From Nocardia sp. NBC_01730 (GTDB lineage Bacteria; Actinomycetota; Actinomycetes; Mycobacteriales; Mycobacteriaceae): a stretch of 64,000 nucleotides of DNA. Shown here piece after piece: positions 35,173 through 44,536 of the stretch; the first letter of the stretch is position 1; each line of letters opens with the position of its first letter. The DNA lies in the NCBI RefSeq assembly GCF_035920445.1, contig NZ_CP109162.1, positions 5,456,001-5,520,000 of the forward strand, written 5' to 3'. Both the position numbers and the translations under genes were made by a program. The notes under the pieces were generated by a model, which had not been told where the DNA came from, made no database searches, and saw only the letters and a program-made list of their open reading frames with translations.

Positions 35173-35992
35173 GCGTTCTACCGGAACAAATTCACGAACT
35201 GCCCTCGCAGCCCGCGTCGTTAGTACGCTGAAGGTGTTGTCCGTGCTGCTGGGCGCGGCCGAGATCATGGTCACCGGAGCTTGTTCCTCGACTCCGTCCG
35301 CGCCAGTCGACTCGGCAAACGGGCGATCGACAGCACCGCTCGGAGGGGTACCGCTGAGCGGTTGGAAGCTCACATTGCCCGTGGCGGATTCGGGCCGCAA
35401 GGCGAAGATTATCGATCCAGCTGCCGTCACAGCCCCATGGTTGGCTCGCGACGGTGCCGGCAATCTGGCTTTCTGGGCGCCGGCCCGTGGTGTGACAACT
35501 TTCCATTCCGATCACCCTCGTACCGAATTGGACAGCCGCACCGAATTCAGAGCGGGTTCGAGCATTCACAACCTGCGGGCGAGCCTGTCGGTAACCCAGC
35601 TCCCCGACAAGAGCAAGAAGATCATCGTCGGCCAGATGCACGGTGCGGGAAGTATTTCCTCGGTGCCATTCGTGATGGTCGTCTACGACTCGGGAGCGCT
35701 CGACGTCGTCGTCAAGCAGAAGCAATCCGGATCCGAGGGAAACCGCGATTCGCTCTTGTCGAATGTTCCGCTCGGCGCCACGTTCGACTACAAGATCACT
35801 GACAATGGTGATGGCAGCTTGAGGTTCACCGCGACATATGGCTCGACTACGAACATGAGAAAGGTCGCACTGCCCGCATCGTTTTCCGATGCTGCCGTCC
35901 GGTTCCAGGCAGGTGATTATCAGCAGGACGACGTCGATGAGGACCCCTCCGACAGCGGTCGGGTTGTCTTCACTGCCCTGTCAGCCGACTGA
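35165..35992 (+). CDS. Polysaccharide lyase family 7 (alginate lyase-like), secreted lipoprotein
   Basis: About 275 residues. The N-terminus has a signal peptide ending in a lipobox (VTGAC), then a Ser-rich linker and a PL7 jelly-roll domain: SGWKLTLPVA, the catalytic-type HPRTELDSRTEF block, VGQMHGAGS, and near the end VRFQAGDYQQD. PL7 enzymes cleave alginate-type uronic acid polymers by beta-elimination. The start is uncertain: TTG 35165 gives a well-formed signal peptide, ATG 35117 a longer one overlapping the MarR gene. Confidence 0.78.
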   Translation: MVERSTGTNSRTALAARVVSTLKVLSVLLGAAEIMVTGACSSTPSAPVDSANGRSTAPLGGVPLSGWKLTLPVADSGRKAKIIDPAAVTAPWLARDGAGNLAFWAPARGVTTFHSDHPRTELDSRTEFRAGSSIHNLRASLSVTQLPDKSKKIIVGQMHGAGSISSVPFVMVVYDSGALDVVVKQKQSGSEGNRDSLLSNVPLGATFDYKITDNGDGSLRFTATYGSTTNMRKVALPASFSDAAVRFQAGDYQQDDVDEDPSDSGRVVFTALSAD

Positions 35993-36088
35993 ACCGAAGT
36001 TCGTGCCGGACCAGTTTGCGATACACCTCGAGCCATCCCACGAAATTCCCAGCTATCCCGAGCCGACTACACAGTTGCCGATGATCGG

Positions 36089-36646
36089 CTAACGCACCAT
36101 CTGCTCGATAAGGCGCCGGGCCGCGCGGTCGGTGCGTTCGACCTCGCCCGTGATCAGGCGGTCCTGGAGGATGCCGCGCAGCCCCGAAACCAGCAGAGTG
36201 GCAACGACTTCCGGGTCATCGATGGAATCGAGGCCACGCAGGCCTTCGACGAGCGCCGACACGAAGACGGCGATGGCGGAAGTGGCGTAGCGAATATACG
36301 GACTGTGCGGAGCACACGCCGCGCCGAGCACCTGGAGCATCACCTTGACGCTCGTGCTGCCTTCGCCCGAGGTGTTGGTGGTCCAGAAATCCCAGAGCCG
36401 GTCGCGCAGCGCGGAGGCGTCCTCGATGTCGGCGAACAGGGCCGCGATGTCGGGCCGCTGCGTCGCCAGCGCCTGAACCAGCAGCTCTTCCTTGGTCGTG
36501 AAGTAGTAGATCAGCATGCGCGAGCTGGTGCCGAGTTCGGCGGCGAGCGGGCGCAGAGACAGGTCCACGAGGCCGTGGCCGGCGATGTAGCGCACGACGG
36601 CGGCGAGCAGTTCGGCGCGTTTGGCGTGGTCGAGGGGGCGAGCCAT
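36089..36646 (-). CDS. TetR-family transcriptional regulator
   Basis: A 185-residue regulator with helix-turn-helix near residues 25-60 ([28 protein letters not shown]). It diverges from the ketosynthase gene, 39 bases away, with a partial palindrome in the gap, so it most likely represses that gene. Confidence 0.9.
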   Translation of the reverse strand: MARPLDHAKRAELLAAVVRYIAGHGLVDLSLRPLAAELGTSSRMLIYYFTTKEELLVQALATQRPDIAALFADIEDASALRDRLWDFWTTNTSGEGSTSVKVMLQVLGAACAPHSPYIRYATSAIAVFVSALVEGLRGLDSIDDPEVVATLLVSGLRGILQDRLITGEVERTDRAARRLIEQMVR

Positions 36647-36654
36647 GAGTTGAC

Positions 36655-36670
36655 TGTAGCGACTGGTACA
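36655..36670. promoter_or_regulatory. Candidate TetR operator
   Basis: TGTAGCGACTGGTACA is an imperfect 16-base palindrome (TGTA...TACA outer arms). TGACTGTA occurs at 36651 and again at 36686-36694 overlapping the ketosynthase start. It lies in the short gap between divergent genes. Confidence 0.4.
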
Positions 36671-36685
36671 GGTATTGATGACATC

Positions 36686-37930
36686 GTGACTGTAACAATC
36701 GCTTCAGAAACTCGGGATTCGGTCGTCGTCACCGGTTACGCGGCTACTACGTCGCTCGCCGACGACATGGACGCGACCTGGTCCGAATTGCTGGCGGGCC
36801 ATAGCGGCATCGGCGTGCTCGACGACGACTTCGTGGCCGAGTACGATCTGCCGGTCCGGATCGGCGGCAAGCTGAGGTCACAGCCCGGCGACCAGCTGAC
36901 CCGTGTCGAGCAGCGCAGGCACTCCTATGTCGAGCAGATGGCGCTGGTGCTCGGACGCCGGGTCTGGCGCGCCGCGGGCACTCCCGAGCTGGACGGCGAG
37001 CGGCTGGCTGTCGCCATCGGCACCGGGCTCGGCGGTGGCGACGCGCTGATCAGCGCGGTCGACGCGATGCGCGACGGCGGGTACCGCAAGGTCTCGCCGA
37101 TGTCGGTGCCGATGGTGATGCCGAATGGGCCCGCCGCAACAGTCGGCCTGGAAATCGGCGCGAAGGCCGGGGTCTTCGCGCCGGTCTCGGCCTGCTCGTC
37201 CGGTTCGGAGGCCATCGCGCACGCCTGGCGGCTGATCACCACCGGAGAGGCGGACGTCGTGGTGGCGGGCGGTGTCGAAGGGCACATCCACGCCGTACCC
37301 ATCGCGAGCTTCGCGATGATGCGCGCGATGAGCACCCGCAACAACGAGCCGGAGCACGCTTCCCGCCCGTTCGACCGGGACCGCGACGGGTTCGTGTTCG
37401 GCGAGGCGGGCGCACTCCTGGTGCTCGAGTCGGAGCGGCACGCGCGAGCCCGCGGCGCCACCGTCCACGGTAGGGTGCTCGGCGCGGGCATCACCTCCGA
37501 CGCCTACCACATCGTCGCCTCCGAGCCGGAGGGCGTCGGCGCCGCCCGCGCCATGCGCAAGGCCATGCACACTGCCGGACTTCAGGTTTCGGATATCCAC
37601 CATGTGAACGCGCACGCCACGTCCACATCCATCGGCGATGCCTCGGAGGCGAATGCGATCGCGGCGGTCGTCCCCGACGCCTCGGTCTATGCCCCGAAAT
37701 CCGCGCTGGGACACTCGATCGGGGCAGTCGGCGCCCTCGAATCGTTGATTACCATGCTGACCCTGCGCGACCAGACCGTCCCGCCCACATTGAATCTCGA
37801 CAACCGCGATCCGGCGATCGATCTGGACATCGTCGCGGGCGGCCCGCGCACCCAGCGCATCGACTTCGCGCTGAACAACTCGTTCGGATTCGGCGGTCAC
37901 AACGTCGCCCTCGCGTTCGGCCGGGTCTGA
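36686..37930 (+). CDS. Beta-ketoacyl-ACP synthase II (KasA/KasB/FabF-like)
   Basis: A 414-residue condensing enzyme that extends acyl-ACP with malonyl-ACP. The catalytic triad is visible: Cys about 170 in [12 protein letters not shown], His about 310 in [12 protein letters not shown], and His in [13 protein letters not shown]. Length equals mycobacterial KasA/KasB, the FAS-II enzymes for mycolic acids. The GTG at 36686 is chosen because the KAS domain begins just after it. It stands alone rather than in the usual kas operon and is paired with a TetR gene and a thioesterase gene, suggesting an accessory acyl-chain pathway. Confidence 0.9.
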   Translation: MTVTIASETRDSVVVTGYAATTSLADDMDATWSELLAGHSGIGVLDDDFVAEYDLPVRIGGKLRSQPGDQLTRVEQRRHSYVEQMALVLGRRVWRAAGTPELDGERLAVAIGTGLGGGDALISAVDAMRDGGYRKVSPMSVPMVMPNGPAATVGLEIGAKAGVFAPVSACSSGSEAIAHAWRLITTGEADVVVAGGVEGHIHAVPIASFAMMRAMSTRNNEPEHASRPFDRDRDGFVFGEAGALLVLESERHARARGATVHGRVLGAGITSDAYHIVASEPEGVGAARAMRKAMHTAGLQVSDIHHVNAHATSTSIGDASEANAIAAVVPDASVYAPKSALGHSIGAVGALESLITMLTLRDQTVPPTLNLDNRDPAIDLDIVAGGPRTQRIDFALNNSFGFGGHNVALAFGRV

Positions 37931-38025
37931 CCGCGACCTCGGACCGGCACAGAGATACCGTCGTAACACAGCCCGAACAACTCGCCGACCCGGCACCGCG
38001 GCCGGTCCGAAGGACGGACAACGAT

Positions 38026-38817
38026 GTGAGCGACGCCTTCTACCTGCCCGATCCGGCGAATCCGCAGCGATTCGTCTCGACCGAGCTCACCCGCGGTCCC
38101 TGGTCGCCGGACGCCCAGCACGCGGGGCCACCTTCGGCGCTGCTCGGTCACGTGATCGAGCGGTGCGAGCCGCGTACAGGGTTCCAGGTCGGGCGCGTCG
38201 CCGTCGAGATCCTCGGCCCGGTGCCGCTGGAGCCGCTCACGGCGAAGGCCCGCGTCGTGCGTCCCGGCCGCAGCGTCGAGATGATCGAGGCGGCGCTGTC
38301 AACGGATCGCGGGCCGGTGCTGCGGGCGAATGCCTGGCGGTTCAAGCTGGCCGAGCCGGAATTGGCACTACCCGAACGCTTCCTGCCGACCGGCGCCCGC
38401 CCCGGACCCGAGCAGGCGGCGCCCGCGCGATTCCCGTCCACCCAGCCGGTCGGCTTCCACACCGCCATCGACTACCGATTCGTCACCGGCTCTTTCACCG
38501 AACCGGGCCCGGCGATCTGCTGGATCCGGCTCAAATATCCCATCGTGGCGGGCACCACCCCGAGCCCGCTCGAGCGCACCCTCGCCGCAGCCGACTCCGG
38601 GAACGGCGTCAGCGCGGTCCTCGACTGGTCCCGCTTTCTGTTCATCAATACGGACCTGACAGTCACCCTGCATCGCCAGCCCGCGGGCGAATGGGTCTGC
38701 CTCGACGCCGTCACCCATCCCCAGCCGCACGGCATAGGTCTGGCCGAATCCGCCCTCTACGACGAAAAGGGTCCCCTGGGCCGCAGCACTCAGACCCTGT
38801 TCCTCGGTACCCGATAG
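38026..38817 (+). CDS. Acyl-CoA thioesterase family protein (double hot-dog)
   Basis: A 263-residue protein with two hot-dog-fold halves: the first has PDAQHAGPPSALLGHVIE and VEILGPVPLEPL, the second LDWSRFLFINTDLTVTLHR and a closing EKGPLGRSTQTLFLGTR. This matches the TesB/4HBT_3 type thioesterases that cleave acyl-CoA esters. It starts with GTG 38026, 95 bases after the ketosynthase, and may be part of its transcription unit. Confidence 0.82.
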   Translation: MSDAFYLPDPANPQRFVSTELTRGPWSPDAQHAGPPSALLGHVIERCEPRTGFQVGRVAVEILGPVPLEPLTAKARVVRPGRSVEMIEAALSTDRGPVLRANAWRFKLAEPELALPERFLPTGARPGPEQAAPARFPSTQPVGFHTAIDYRFVTGSFTEPGPAICWIRLKYPIVAGTTPSPLERTLAAADSGNGVSAVLDWSRFLFINTDLTVTLHRQPAGEWVCLDAVTHPQPHGIGLAESALYDEKGPLGRSTQTLFLGTR

Positions 38818-38837
38818 TCGCTGCCCCGCTGGCGTGT

Positions 38838-39485
38838 TCACTGCCGCCGTTCCCAGCGCCAGGCGAACTCACCCGCCTCCGGCGGAGGGCCGGGCAGATC
38901 ACCATCCGCGGCCAGGCCCGCCACCAGCATGGTGAGCACCCGACGGCGCAGCTGCGCGGTGCGCTCCCGGCCCGGGAGCACGACGGCCGAGCACGACTCC
39001 AGAATCAACCCGAGATCCTGCGGGTTCACGCCCCCGCGCAGCTTGCCGGTGGCATGCGCGCGGCGCACGATCTCCTCGGTCACCTCACCTGAGTGCATGA
39101 CGTCGGACAGGATCGATTCGTCGGGAGTGAAGGTGCCCGCGAGGTGGACGGTCAGCGAGTGCACGTCCGCGTCGACCACCCGCTCCAGGAACCCAACCAG
39201 GCCGCGCCAGCCGTCCGAATCCTCCAGCGCCGCATCGGCTTCCGTGTTATAGCGGCGCAGGCCCTCGTGGCAGAGGGTGCGCAGCAGCACTTCCTTGCTC
39301 GGATAGCGGCGATACAACGCGCTGATCCCGACGCCCGCGTGTTCCGCGACGGCGGCGATGGGGGCATTGGCATCAGCAAGGAATACGGCGCGAGCGGCCT
39401 CCAGGATCAACCCGTCGTTGCGGGCCGCCTGTGCTTTGCGGCCGGGCAATGCCTTCTGAGCTGGGGCGTCGGATGATTTCGGCAT
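38838..39485 (-). CDS. TetR-family transcriptional regulator
   Basis: A 215-residue regulator; helix-turn-helix in APIAAVAEHAGVGISALYRRY. A long frame continues upstream but opposite the epoxide hydrolase gene, so the ATG at 39485 is used. It is divergent from that gene, and a pair of strong inverted sites lies between them. Confidence 0.9.
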   Translation of the reverse strand: MPKSSDAPAQKALPGRKAQAARNDGLILEAARAVFLADANAPIAAVAEHAGVGISALYRRYPSKEVLLRTLCHEGLRRYNTEADAALEDSDGWRGLVGFLERVVDADVHSLTVHLAGTFTPDESILSDVMHSGEVTEEIVRRAHATGKLRGGVNPQDLGLILESCSAVVLPGRERTAQLRRRVLTMLVAGLAADGDLPGPPPEAGEFAWRWERRQ

Positions 39486-39504
39486 GCGGTCCAGGTTAGC
39501 ACTT

Positions 39505-39558
39505 GAAACGGAATGATCCGTTCTGCTATGGTTCAAACAGAACGAAGCATTCCGTTTC
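39505..39558. promoter_or_regulatory. Twin operator sites between TetR and epoxide hydrolase
   Basis: Site 1 (39505-39525) contains the perfect palindrome AACGGAATGATCCGTT. Site 2 (39538-39558) is the same 21-base sequence inverted, with 19 of 21 bases identical. Together they span the gap up to the ribosome-binding site AAGGAG at 39561. They are the likely binding sites of the divergent TetR protein. Confidence 0.75.
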
Positions 39559-39572
39559 AAAAGGAGCGAAAC

Positions 39573-40730
39573 ATGACCGCGATCACCCCCTCCCGCATCG
39601 CCATCAAGCCCTTTCGGATCGACGTCCCGCAGGCCCAGCTCGACGATCTGACCGACCGCCTCCGCCGCGCCCTGTGGCCGAGCGAGCTGCCCGGTGTCGG
39701 CGATTCCTACGGTGTTCCTGGAGATCGCGTTCGGGCCCTCGCCGAGTACTGGGTGGAGCGGTTCGACTGGCGGGCGCTCGAAGCGAAGCTCAACGCCTAC
39801 CCGCAGTTCACCACCGAAATCGACGGCGAAGACATCCACTTCTTGCATATCGAGTCCGCGCGGCCCGACGCCGTCCCGGTGATCCTCACCCACGGCTGGC
39901 CGGGCACCGTCCTGGAATTCCTGGACGTCATCGCGCCGCTGACCGCGCCGGATTCGGCCGACGTGCCCGCTTTCCACCTGGTCATCCCCTCGCTGCCCGG
40001 CTTCGGTTTCTCCGGCCCCACCCGAAGCACGGGCTGGAACCGCTACCGCACCGCCAAGGCGTGGGTGGAGCTGATGGACCGGCTCGGTTACCAGCGCTAC
40101 GGCGCGATCGGGAACGACGCGGGCTCGATGGTCGCGCCCGAGATGGCCAAGATCGCGGCCGACCGGATGATCGGGGTGCACGTGACGCAGCTGTACTCGT
40201 TCCCGTCCGGCGACCCGGCCGAGTTCGAGGGGATGTCACAGGAGGACATGGCCGCGCTGCAGCATCTGCAGTGGTTCCACGACAACAAGATGGCGTTCAA
40301 CATCCTGCACAGCCAGCAGCCGCAGACGCTGGCGTACGCACTTGCCGATTCGCCGGTGGGGCTGCTCGGCTGGAACGCGCAGCTGATGGGCGAGAGCCTG
40401 GACGAGGAGTTCGTGATCGGCAACGTGGCGATCTACTGGCTGACCGGCACCGCCGCCTCGTCCATCCGCTTCTACTACGAGGACGCCAACGCCACCGAGC
40501 AGCCGCAGGGTCCGACCACGGTGCCGACCGGATTGGCCATGTTCAAAGGTGACTTCCAGTCGATCCGCCGGTTCGCCGAGCGTGACCACGAGAACATCGT
40601 CCGCTGGAACTCCTACGACCCCGAACCTGTCGAGAGCAGCGCCAACGACGCGGCGGGCCACTACGCCGCACATGAGGCCCCGGAGTTGCTGGTTGACGAC
40701 ATCCGGCAGTTTTTCGCGGGTCTCGACTGA
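39573..40730 (+). CDS. Epoxide hydrolase (alpha/beta hydrolase with EHN domain)
   Basis: A 385-residue enzyme with the N-terminal EHN domain (about residues 12-115) and an alpha/beta hydrolase fold: oxyanion-hole motif HGWPG, PGFGFSGPT, and nucleophile elbow GNDAGS with Asp as nucleophile, where most members have GGDWG. Catalytic partners would be near the C-terminus (HYAAHEAPELL). It opens epoxides to diols in detoxification or lipid metabolism. Induced expression through the divergent TetR is likely. Confidence 0.88.
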   Translation: MTAITPSRIAIKPFRIDVPQAQLDDLTDRLRRALWPSELPGVGDSYGVPGDRVRALAEYWVERFDWRALEAKLNAYPQFTTEIDGEDIHFLHIESARPDAVPVILTHGWPGTVLEFLDVIAPLTAPDSADVPAFHLVIPSLPGFGFSGPTRSTGWNRYRTAKAWVELMDRLGYQRYGAIGNDAGSMVAPEMAKIAADRMIGVHVTQLYSFPSGDPAEFEGMSQEDMAALQHLQWFHDNKMAFNILHSQQPQTLAYALADSPVGLLGWNAQLMGESLDEEFVIGNVAIYWLTGTAASSIRFYYEDANATEQPQGPTTVPTGLAMFKGDFQSIRRFAERDHENIVRWNSYDPEPVESSANDAAGHYAAHEAPELLVDDIRQFFAGLD

Positions 40731-40747
40731 GCATTCCCACTCCTCGC

Positions 40748-40782
40748 ACGGCCCGCCTCCCACGTTTCCGGTGGCGGGCCGT
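40748..40782 (+). terminator. Hairpin terminator after epoxide hydrolase
   Basis: A 10-bp stem ACGGCCCGCC/GGCGGGCCGT with a 15-base loop lies 18 bases after the epoxide hydrolase stop. No long T-run follows. Confidence 0.65.
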
Positions 40783-40907
40783 TCGCCTGTGCCGCTCGAG
40801 ACACTCCCTTATGTCATCGAGACTCACGGCCATGGTTCGTCTCGCTTCCCGCTGATGTACTGGGTTTGCCAACAGCTCAACAGCTTTCAGCCAAGGAGAG
40901 ACACATC

Positions 40908-41531
40908 ATGAGAATCGCAGTCTTCGGAGCCACCAGCACCGTCGGTCGTCTGGTCGTCGAGCAGGCCGTGCGGGAAGGGCACGAGGTGACCGCGTTCACC
41001 CGGAGCGCGGCGAGCGTGGGGCAGCAGCACGAGCGGCTGAATATCGTGGAAGGCGACGTGCTGGACACGAATTCGGTAGAACGCGCGGTGCGCGGTCAGG
41101 ACGCGGTGCTGATCTCGCTCGGCAACGGCCGCAAGGGCGTTGTCCGGGCGGAGGGCACGAAGGCGGTCATCGAGGCGATGAGCCGGACCGGGGTGAAGCG
41201 GCTGATCTGCCAGACCACGCTCGGCGTCGGCGACAGCAGGGGCAACCTGAACTTCCTGTGGAAGTACGTGATGTTCGGGCTGCTGCTGCGCCAGGCCTAC
41301 GCCGACCATGTCGAGCAGGAGGAGTACGTCCGTGCCAGTGACCTGGACTGGACGATCGTGCGGCCGAGCGCCTTCACCGACGGACCGCGCACCGGCAGCT
41401 ACCGCCGCGCATTCCCCGCGGGCGAGCAGGGCCTCGCCCTGAAGATCGCCAGGGCCGACATCGCGGACTTCATGGTCGAGCAGTTGTCCGACCCGACCTA
41501 CCTCCGCCAGGCACCGGGCATCTCGAACTGA
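40908..41531 (+). CDS. NAD(P)-binding oxidoreductase (NmrA/SDR-like)
   Basis: A 207-residue Rossmann protein: IAVFGATSTVGRLVVEQA is the dinucleotide-binding motif, and DWTIVRPSAFTDGP is typical of the NAD(P)H-binding SDR_a5/NmrA-like group of flavin-reductase-like or atypical SDR proteins. The ATG at 40908 follows AAGGAGA. Substrate unknown. Confidence 0.87.
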   Translation: MRIAVFGATSTVGRLVVEQAVREGHEVTAFTRSAASVGQQHERLNIVEGDVLDTNSVERAVRGQDAVLISLGNGRKGVVRAEGTKAVIEAMSRTGVKRLICQTTLGVGDSRGNLNFLWKYVMFGLLLRQAYADHVEQEEYVRASDLDWTIVRPSAFTDGPRTGSYRRAFPAGEQGLALKIARADIADFMVEQLSDPTYLRQAPGISN

Positions 41532-41571
41532 GGAAGGCCCACCATGCCGCGGCCTTCTCCGCCGCTTCCCA

Positions 41572-41609
41572 CGCGACCCACGCACCGGAATCCGGGAGCG
41601 TGGGTCGCG
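41572..41609. terminator. Bidirectional hairpin between convergent genes
   Basis: A perfect 12-bp stem CGCGACCCACGC/GCGTGGGTCGCG encloses a 14-base loop that itself contains CCGGA/TCCGG. It lies between the oxidoreductase and CobW genes, which converge. Confidence 0.7.
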
Positions 41610-41613
41610 GTCG

Positions 41614-42753
41614 TTACAGCGCGTGCTCGTGCAGCTCGCCCCAGGCTGGGAAGGGGTCGGGATACGCGGCCCATTCGGCCGGTCCCTCGGCGAACTCGGC
41701 GTCGGTGAGCAGGGCGTCGTCGAGCAGCGCACACACCCTGTCGCGGTCCAGCCTTATCCCGATGAAGACGATCTCCTGCCCCGGCCGCACCTCCAGCGAC
41801 GACCACCAAGCGGCGGGTTCGAAGACCAGGTTGGGCCCGGCCTGCGACCAGACCGCGGCCAGCGACGACCGGCTCGCGATCCAGCAGAATCCCTTGCTGC
41901 GCAATAGACCTCGCAGCTGTTCCAATGCTTCGGACAAGCGCAGCGGATGGAACGGCCGGTCGGCGGTGTAAGTGAGGCTGCGGATGCCGTACTCCTCGGT
42001 CTCCGGCGTGTGCCCGCCCGCCAGCTCCTCCGCCCACCCCTCCGTCTCGGCGGCTACCACCGGGTTGTAGCGGCCGGTGTCGAGCACCTCGGCCAGATCG
42101 ACGACGCCGTTGCTGGTACGCAGCAGGTGGGCGCGCGGATTGAGTGCGCGCACCGTGGCCTCCACTGCGCCCGCGGCCGCCTCGCTCACCAGGTCGGTCT
42201 TGTTGACCAGCAGCACGTCGGCGAACTCCACCTGATCCACGAGCAGGTCGGCGATGGTGCGCGCATCTCCCTCGCCAGCTTGCAGATTCCGCTCGGCCAG
42301 CGCTTGTCCGCGCGCCACCTCGGCGAGGAACGTCGAGGCGTCGACCACGGTCACCATGGTGTCCAGGCGCGCGATGTCACCGAGCGAGAACCCGTCCTCG
42401 AACTCCCAGTCGAAAGTCGCGGCCACCGGCATCGGCTCGGAAATGCCGGTCGACTCGATCACCAACTGGTCGAACCGGCCCTCCCTGGCGAGCCTGGCGA
42501 CAGCCTCGATCAGATCCTCGCGCAGCGTGCAGCAGATGCAGCCGTTGGTCAGCTCGACCAGCTTTTCCTGGGTGCGATCGAGGTGGCCCTGCCCCGCGAC
42601 CAGCGCGGCGTCGATATTGACCTCACTCATGTCGTTGACGATGACCGCCACCCGACGACCTTCTCGGTTGGCGAGGATGTGGTTGAGCAGCGTCGTTTTG
42701 CCCGCACCGAGAAAGCCGGACAGTACGGTGACGGGAAGCAGGTCCGATCTCAT
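41614..42753 (-). CDS. CobW/COG0523-family GTPase, probable zinc metallochaperone
   Basis: A 379-residue G3E GTPase: Walker [18 protein letters not shown], the metal-binding [11 protein letters not shown] (CxCC) motif, and NKTDL for guanine recognition; the CobW_C domain fills the C-terminal third. Such proteins hand metal, often zinc under shortage, to target enzymes. The ATG at 42753 is used although no ribosome-binding site precedes it; an in-frame ATG at 42777 falls inside the Zur-like box. That box directly upstream argues for zinc control. Confidence 0.9.
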   Translation of the reverse strand: MRSDLLPVTVLSGFLGAGKTTLLNHILANREGRRVAVIVNDMSEVNIDAALVAGQGHLDRTQEKLVELTNGCICCTLREDLIEAVARLAREGRFDQLVIESTGISEPMPVAATFDWEFEDGFSLGDIARLDTMVTVVDASTFLAEVARGQALAERNLQAGEGDARTIADLLVDQVEFADVLLVNKTDLVSEAAAGAVEATVRALNPRAHLLRTSNGVVDLAEVLDTGRYNPVVAAETEGWAEELAGGHTPETEEYGIRSLTYTADRPFHPLRLSEALEQLRGLLRSKGFCWIASRSSLAAVWSQAGPNLVFEPAAWWSSLEVRPGQEIVFIGIRLDRDRVCALLDDALLTDAEFAEGPAEWAAYPDPFPAWGELHEHAL

Positions 42754-42760
42754 GGCTTTA

Positions 42761-42777
42761 ATGATAACGATTTTCAT
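42761..42777 (-). promoter_or_regulatory. Zur-box-like operator upstream of CobW gene
   Basis: On the minus strand TGAAAATCGTTATCA (42776-42762) closely resembles the actinobacterial Zur consensus TGAAAATCATTTTCA, as I recall it. It ends only eight bases before the CobW ATG, so bound Zur would block the promoter when zinc is sufficient. Confidence 0.65.
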
Positions 42778-42843
42778 TTACTGTCGCCGCCGGGGTCCCG
42801 GTTGCCCGTGGCATCACGTCCGCGCCGCCGTAGGGTTTGTCCC

Positions 42844-43689
42844 GTGAAACTGCTGCCATTGCCCGCCGACGGGCAAACCCCCGTCCGGGCGCTCACCATT
42901 GCCGGTACCGATTCCGGCGGAGGCGCCGGAATCCAGGCCGACACCCGCACCATGGCACTGTGCGGCGTCCATGCGCTGGTGGCTGTGGCGGCGGTGACCG
43001 TGCAGAACTCGGTGGGTGTCAGCGGCTTTCATGAAATCCCGCCGGAGGTCGTGGCCGATCAGGTGCGTGCCGTCACGGGCGATATCGGCGTAGGCGCCGC
43101 CAAGACCGGCATGCTGGCCTCCACCGCGATCATCGAGGCGGTCGCGGCGGTCTGCCAGGAGGTCGGCATCGGCCGCGACGGCCGGATTCCGCTGGTCGTC
43201 GACCCGGTCGCGGCGTCGATGCACGGGGATCCGCTGCTGCACGCGGAAGCGCTCGACGCGGTCCGCCACACGCTGATACCGCTCGCGACGGTGGTGACGC
43301 CGAACCTGGACGAGGTCAGGCTGATCACCGGCATCGACGTCGACGACGAGGATTCGGCGCGGCGCGCGGCCCAGGCGCTGCACAAGCTCGGGCCGGCCTG
43401 GGCGATCGTCAAGGGCGGGCACCTACGCTCGTCGGAGTACAGCACCGATCTGCTGTTCGACGGCGAACAGTTCCTGGAGTTCACCGCCCCGCGGATCGTG
43501 ACCGGCAACGACCATGGCGGCGGCGACACACTGGCCGCCGCGCTCGCCTGCGCGCTCGCCCATGGCTACCCGGTTCCCGAAGCGGTGGAGTTCGCCAAGG
43601 AATGGACCTACCGCTGCCTCGCCGCGTCCTACGATCTCGGCGCGGGTCACGGCCCGGTATCGCCGCTATGGCGACTGCACCAGAGCTGA
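42844..43689 (+). CDS. thiD: Hydroxymethylpyrimidine/phosphomethylpyrimidine kinase
   Basis: A 281-residue ribokinase-fold enzyme that phosphorylates HMP and HMP-P for thiamine synthesis. Motifs: IAGTDSGGGAGIQAD near the N-terminus, VDPVAASMHGDPLL, TPNLDEVRLITG, and the anion-hole GNDHGGGDTLAAALA. The GTG at 42844 is chosen at the start of conservation. It is now far from thiC, unlike mycobacteria, because the RiPP island and several gene pairs lie between. Confidence 0.94.
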   Translation: MKLLPLPADGQTPVRALTIAGTDSGGGAGIQADTRTMALCGVHALVAVAAVTVQNSVGVSGFHEIPPEVVADQVRAVTGDIGVGAAKTGMLASTAIIEAVAAVCQEVGIGRDGRIPLVVDPVAASMHGDPLLHAEALDAVRHTLIPLATVVTPNLDEVRLITGIDVDDEDSARRAAQALHKLGPAWAIVKGGHLRSSEYSTDLLFDGEQFLEFTAPRIVTGNDHGGGDTLAAALACALAHGYPVPEAVEFAKEWTYRCLAASYDLGAGHGPVSPLWRLHQS

Positions 43690-43952
43690 TTCGGCAACCG
43701 GTCAGCGAGCCATCCACCTTCCGCATTCCCGCACGGCGCTATTCGGTGCGGTCTGCGCGCAACCTGACGCGCATCCGCCCGTACCCCGCCGAGCAGATCG
43801 ACCTCGACTTCGATCCCGAGGTGAACCGCGTCGCGCTGCTCGACGATTCCCGGCCAGCCGATCGAGTCGGTTCAGACGTCTTGCCACCACCACTGGTAAT
43901 TGATCTACTACTGAGGGCCGAGAATTCGGGCGCGCGGGGAGGAATTCCACGG

Positions 43953-44408
43953 ATGGATCCAGTCACCATCATCACCACAGCCGTCGCGGTCGGTACTGCC
44001 GCCGGTGTGACCGATACCGCCAAACAATCTGTGGCCGACGCCTATTCGGCGTTGAAAAGTCTCATCACGCGCCGCTATCGCGGTGTGGATCTGCGGCAGG
44101 TTGAGAACATGCCGGAGTCGACCGCCGAGCGGGAATCGCTCGCACAGGCCCTGAGCGAACGTGGCGCTGCCGATGACCACGAGTTGGTCGCCGCGGCAAG
44201 GGATCTGATCACCGCAGTGCGGACCGGCTCGGAAGGAGCGGGCGCGGTGGTCGGCGTCGATCTGGAGATGGTGGAAGCCGCGGCGCTGCGCATCAGCGGC
44301 GTCTCGTCGCAGGGGATCGGTGTCAGGGTGCGAGGGGGGCACTTCAGCGGTGACATAGACATCCACAACATCGTCGCAGGGCCGGGTGAGCCACCACACC
44401 CCGCCTGA
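43953..44408 (+). CDS. Small effector-like protein upstream of NLR ATPase
   Basis: A 151-residue protein. The first 25 residues (MDPVTIITTAVAVGTAAGV) are hydrophobic, followed by helical charged sequence (SVADAYSALKSLITRRYRGV). The C-terminal 30 residues change to beta-prone sequence (GIGVRVRGGHFSGDIDIHNI). This plan, a helical domain followed by a short beta-prone tail next to an NB-ARC protein, fits the membrane-active effectors linked to bacterial amyloid-signalling motifs. The ATG at 43953 follows GGGAGG; the frame is open further upstream (to 43602) without such support. Its TGA overlaps a CTG in the frame of the next gene. No catalytic motif is seen. Confidence 0.7.
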   Translation: MDPVTIITTAVAVGTAAGVTDTAKQSVADAYSALKSLITRRYRGVDLRQVENMPESTAERESLAQALSERGAADDHELVAAARDLITAVRTGSEGAGAVVGVDLEMVEAAALRISGVSSQGIGVRVRGGHFSGDIDIHNIVAGPGEPPHPA

Positions 44409-44536
44409 GCGCGGCGGCCCCAGCCGACGCCACCGCGCCGATCACCCACACCACATACATTTCCACCGAACTCTCCGATGTCCACGCCCGAGACATCTAC
44501 ATCACCAACCGAGTTCACCCGTCGCCGTCCACGAGC

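Noticed and set aside
36878..37996. 372-codon minus-strand frame opposite the ketosynthase
   Set aside because: Shadow frame rich in Arg, Asp and Gly; the plus strand carries all ketosynthase active-site motifs.
43602..43952. Upstream extension of the effector gene, overlapping thiD
   Set aside because: The extension overlaps the end of thiD and has no ribosome-binding site, whereas ATG 43953 follows GGGAGG and begins the family-like sequence.
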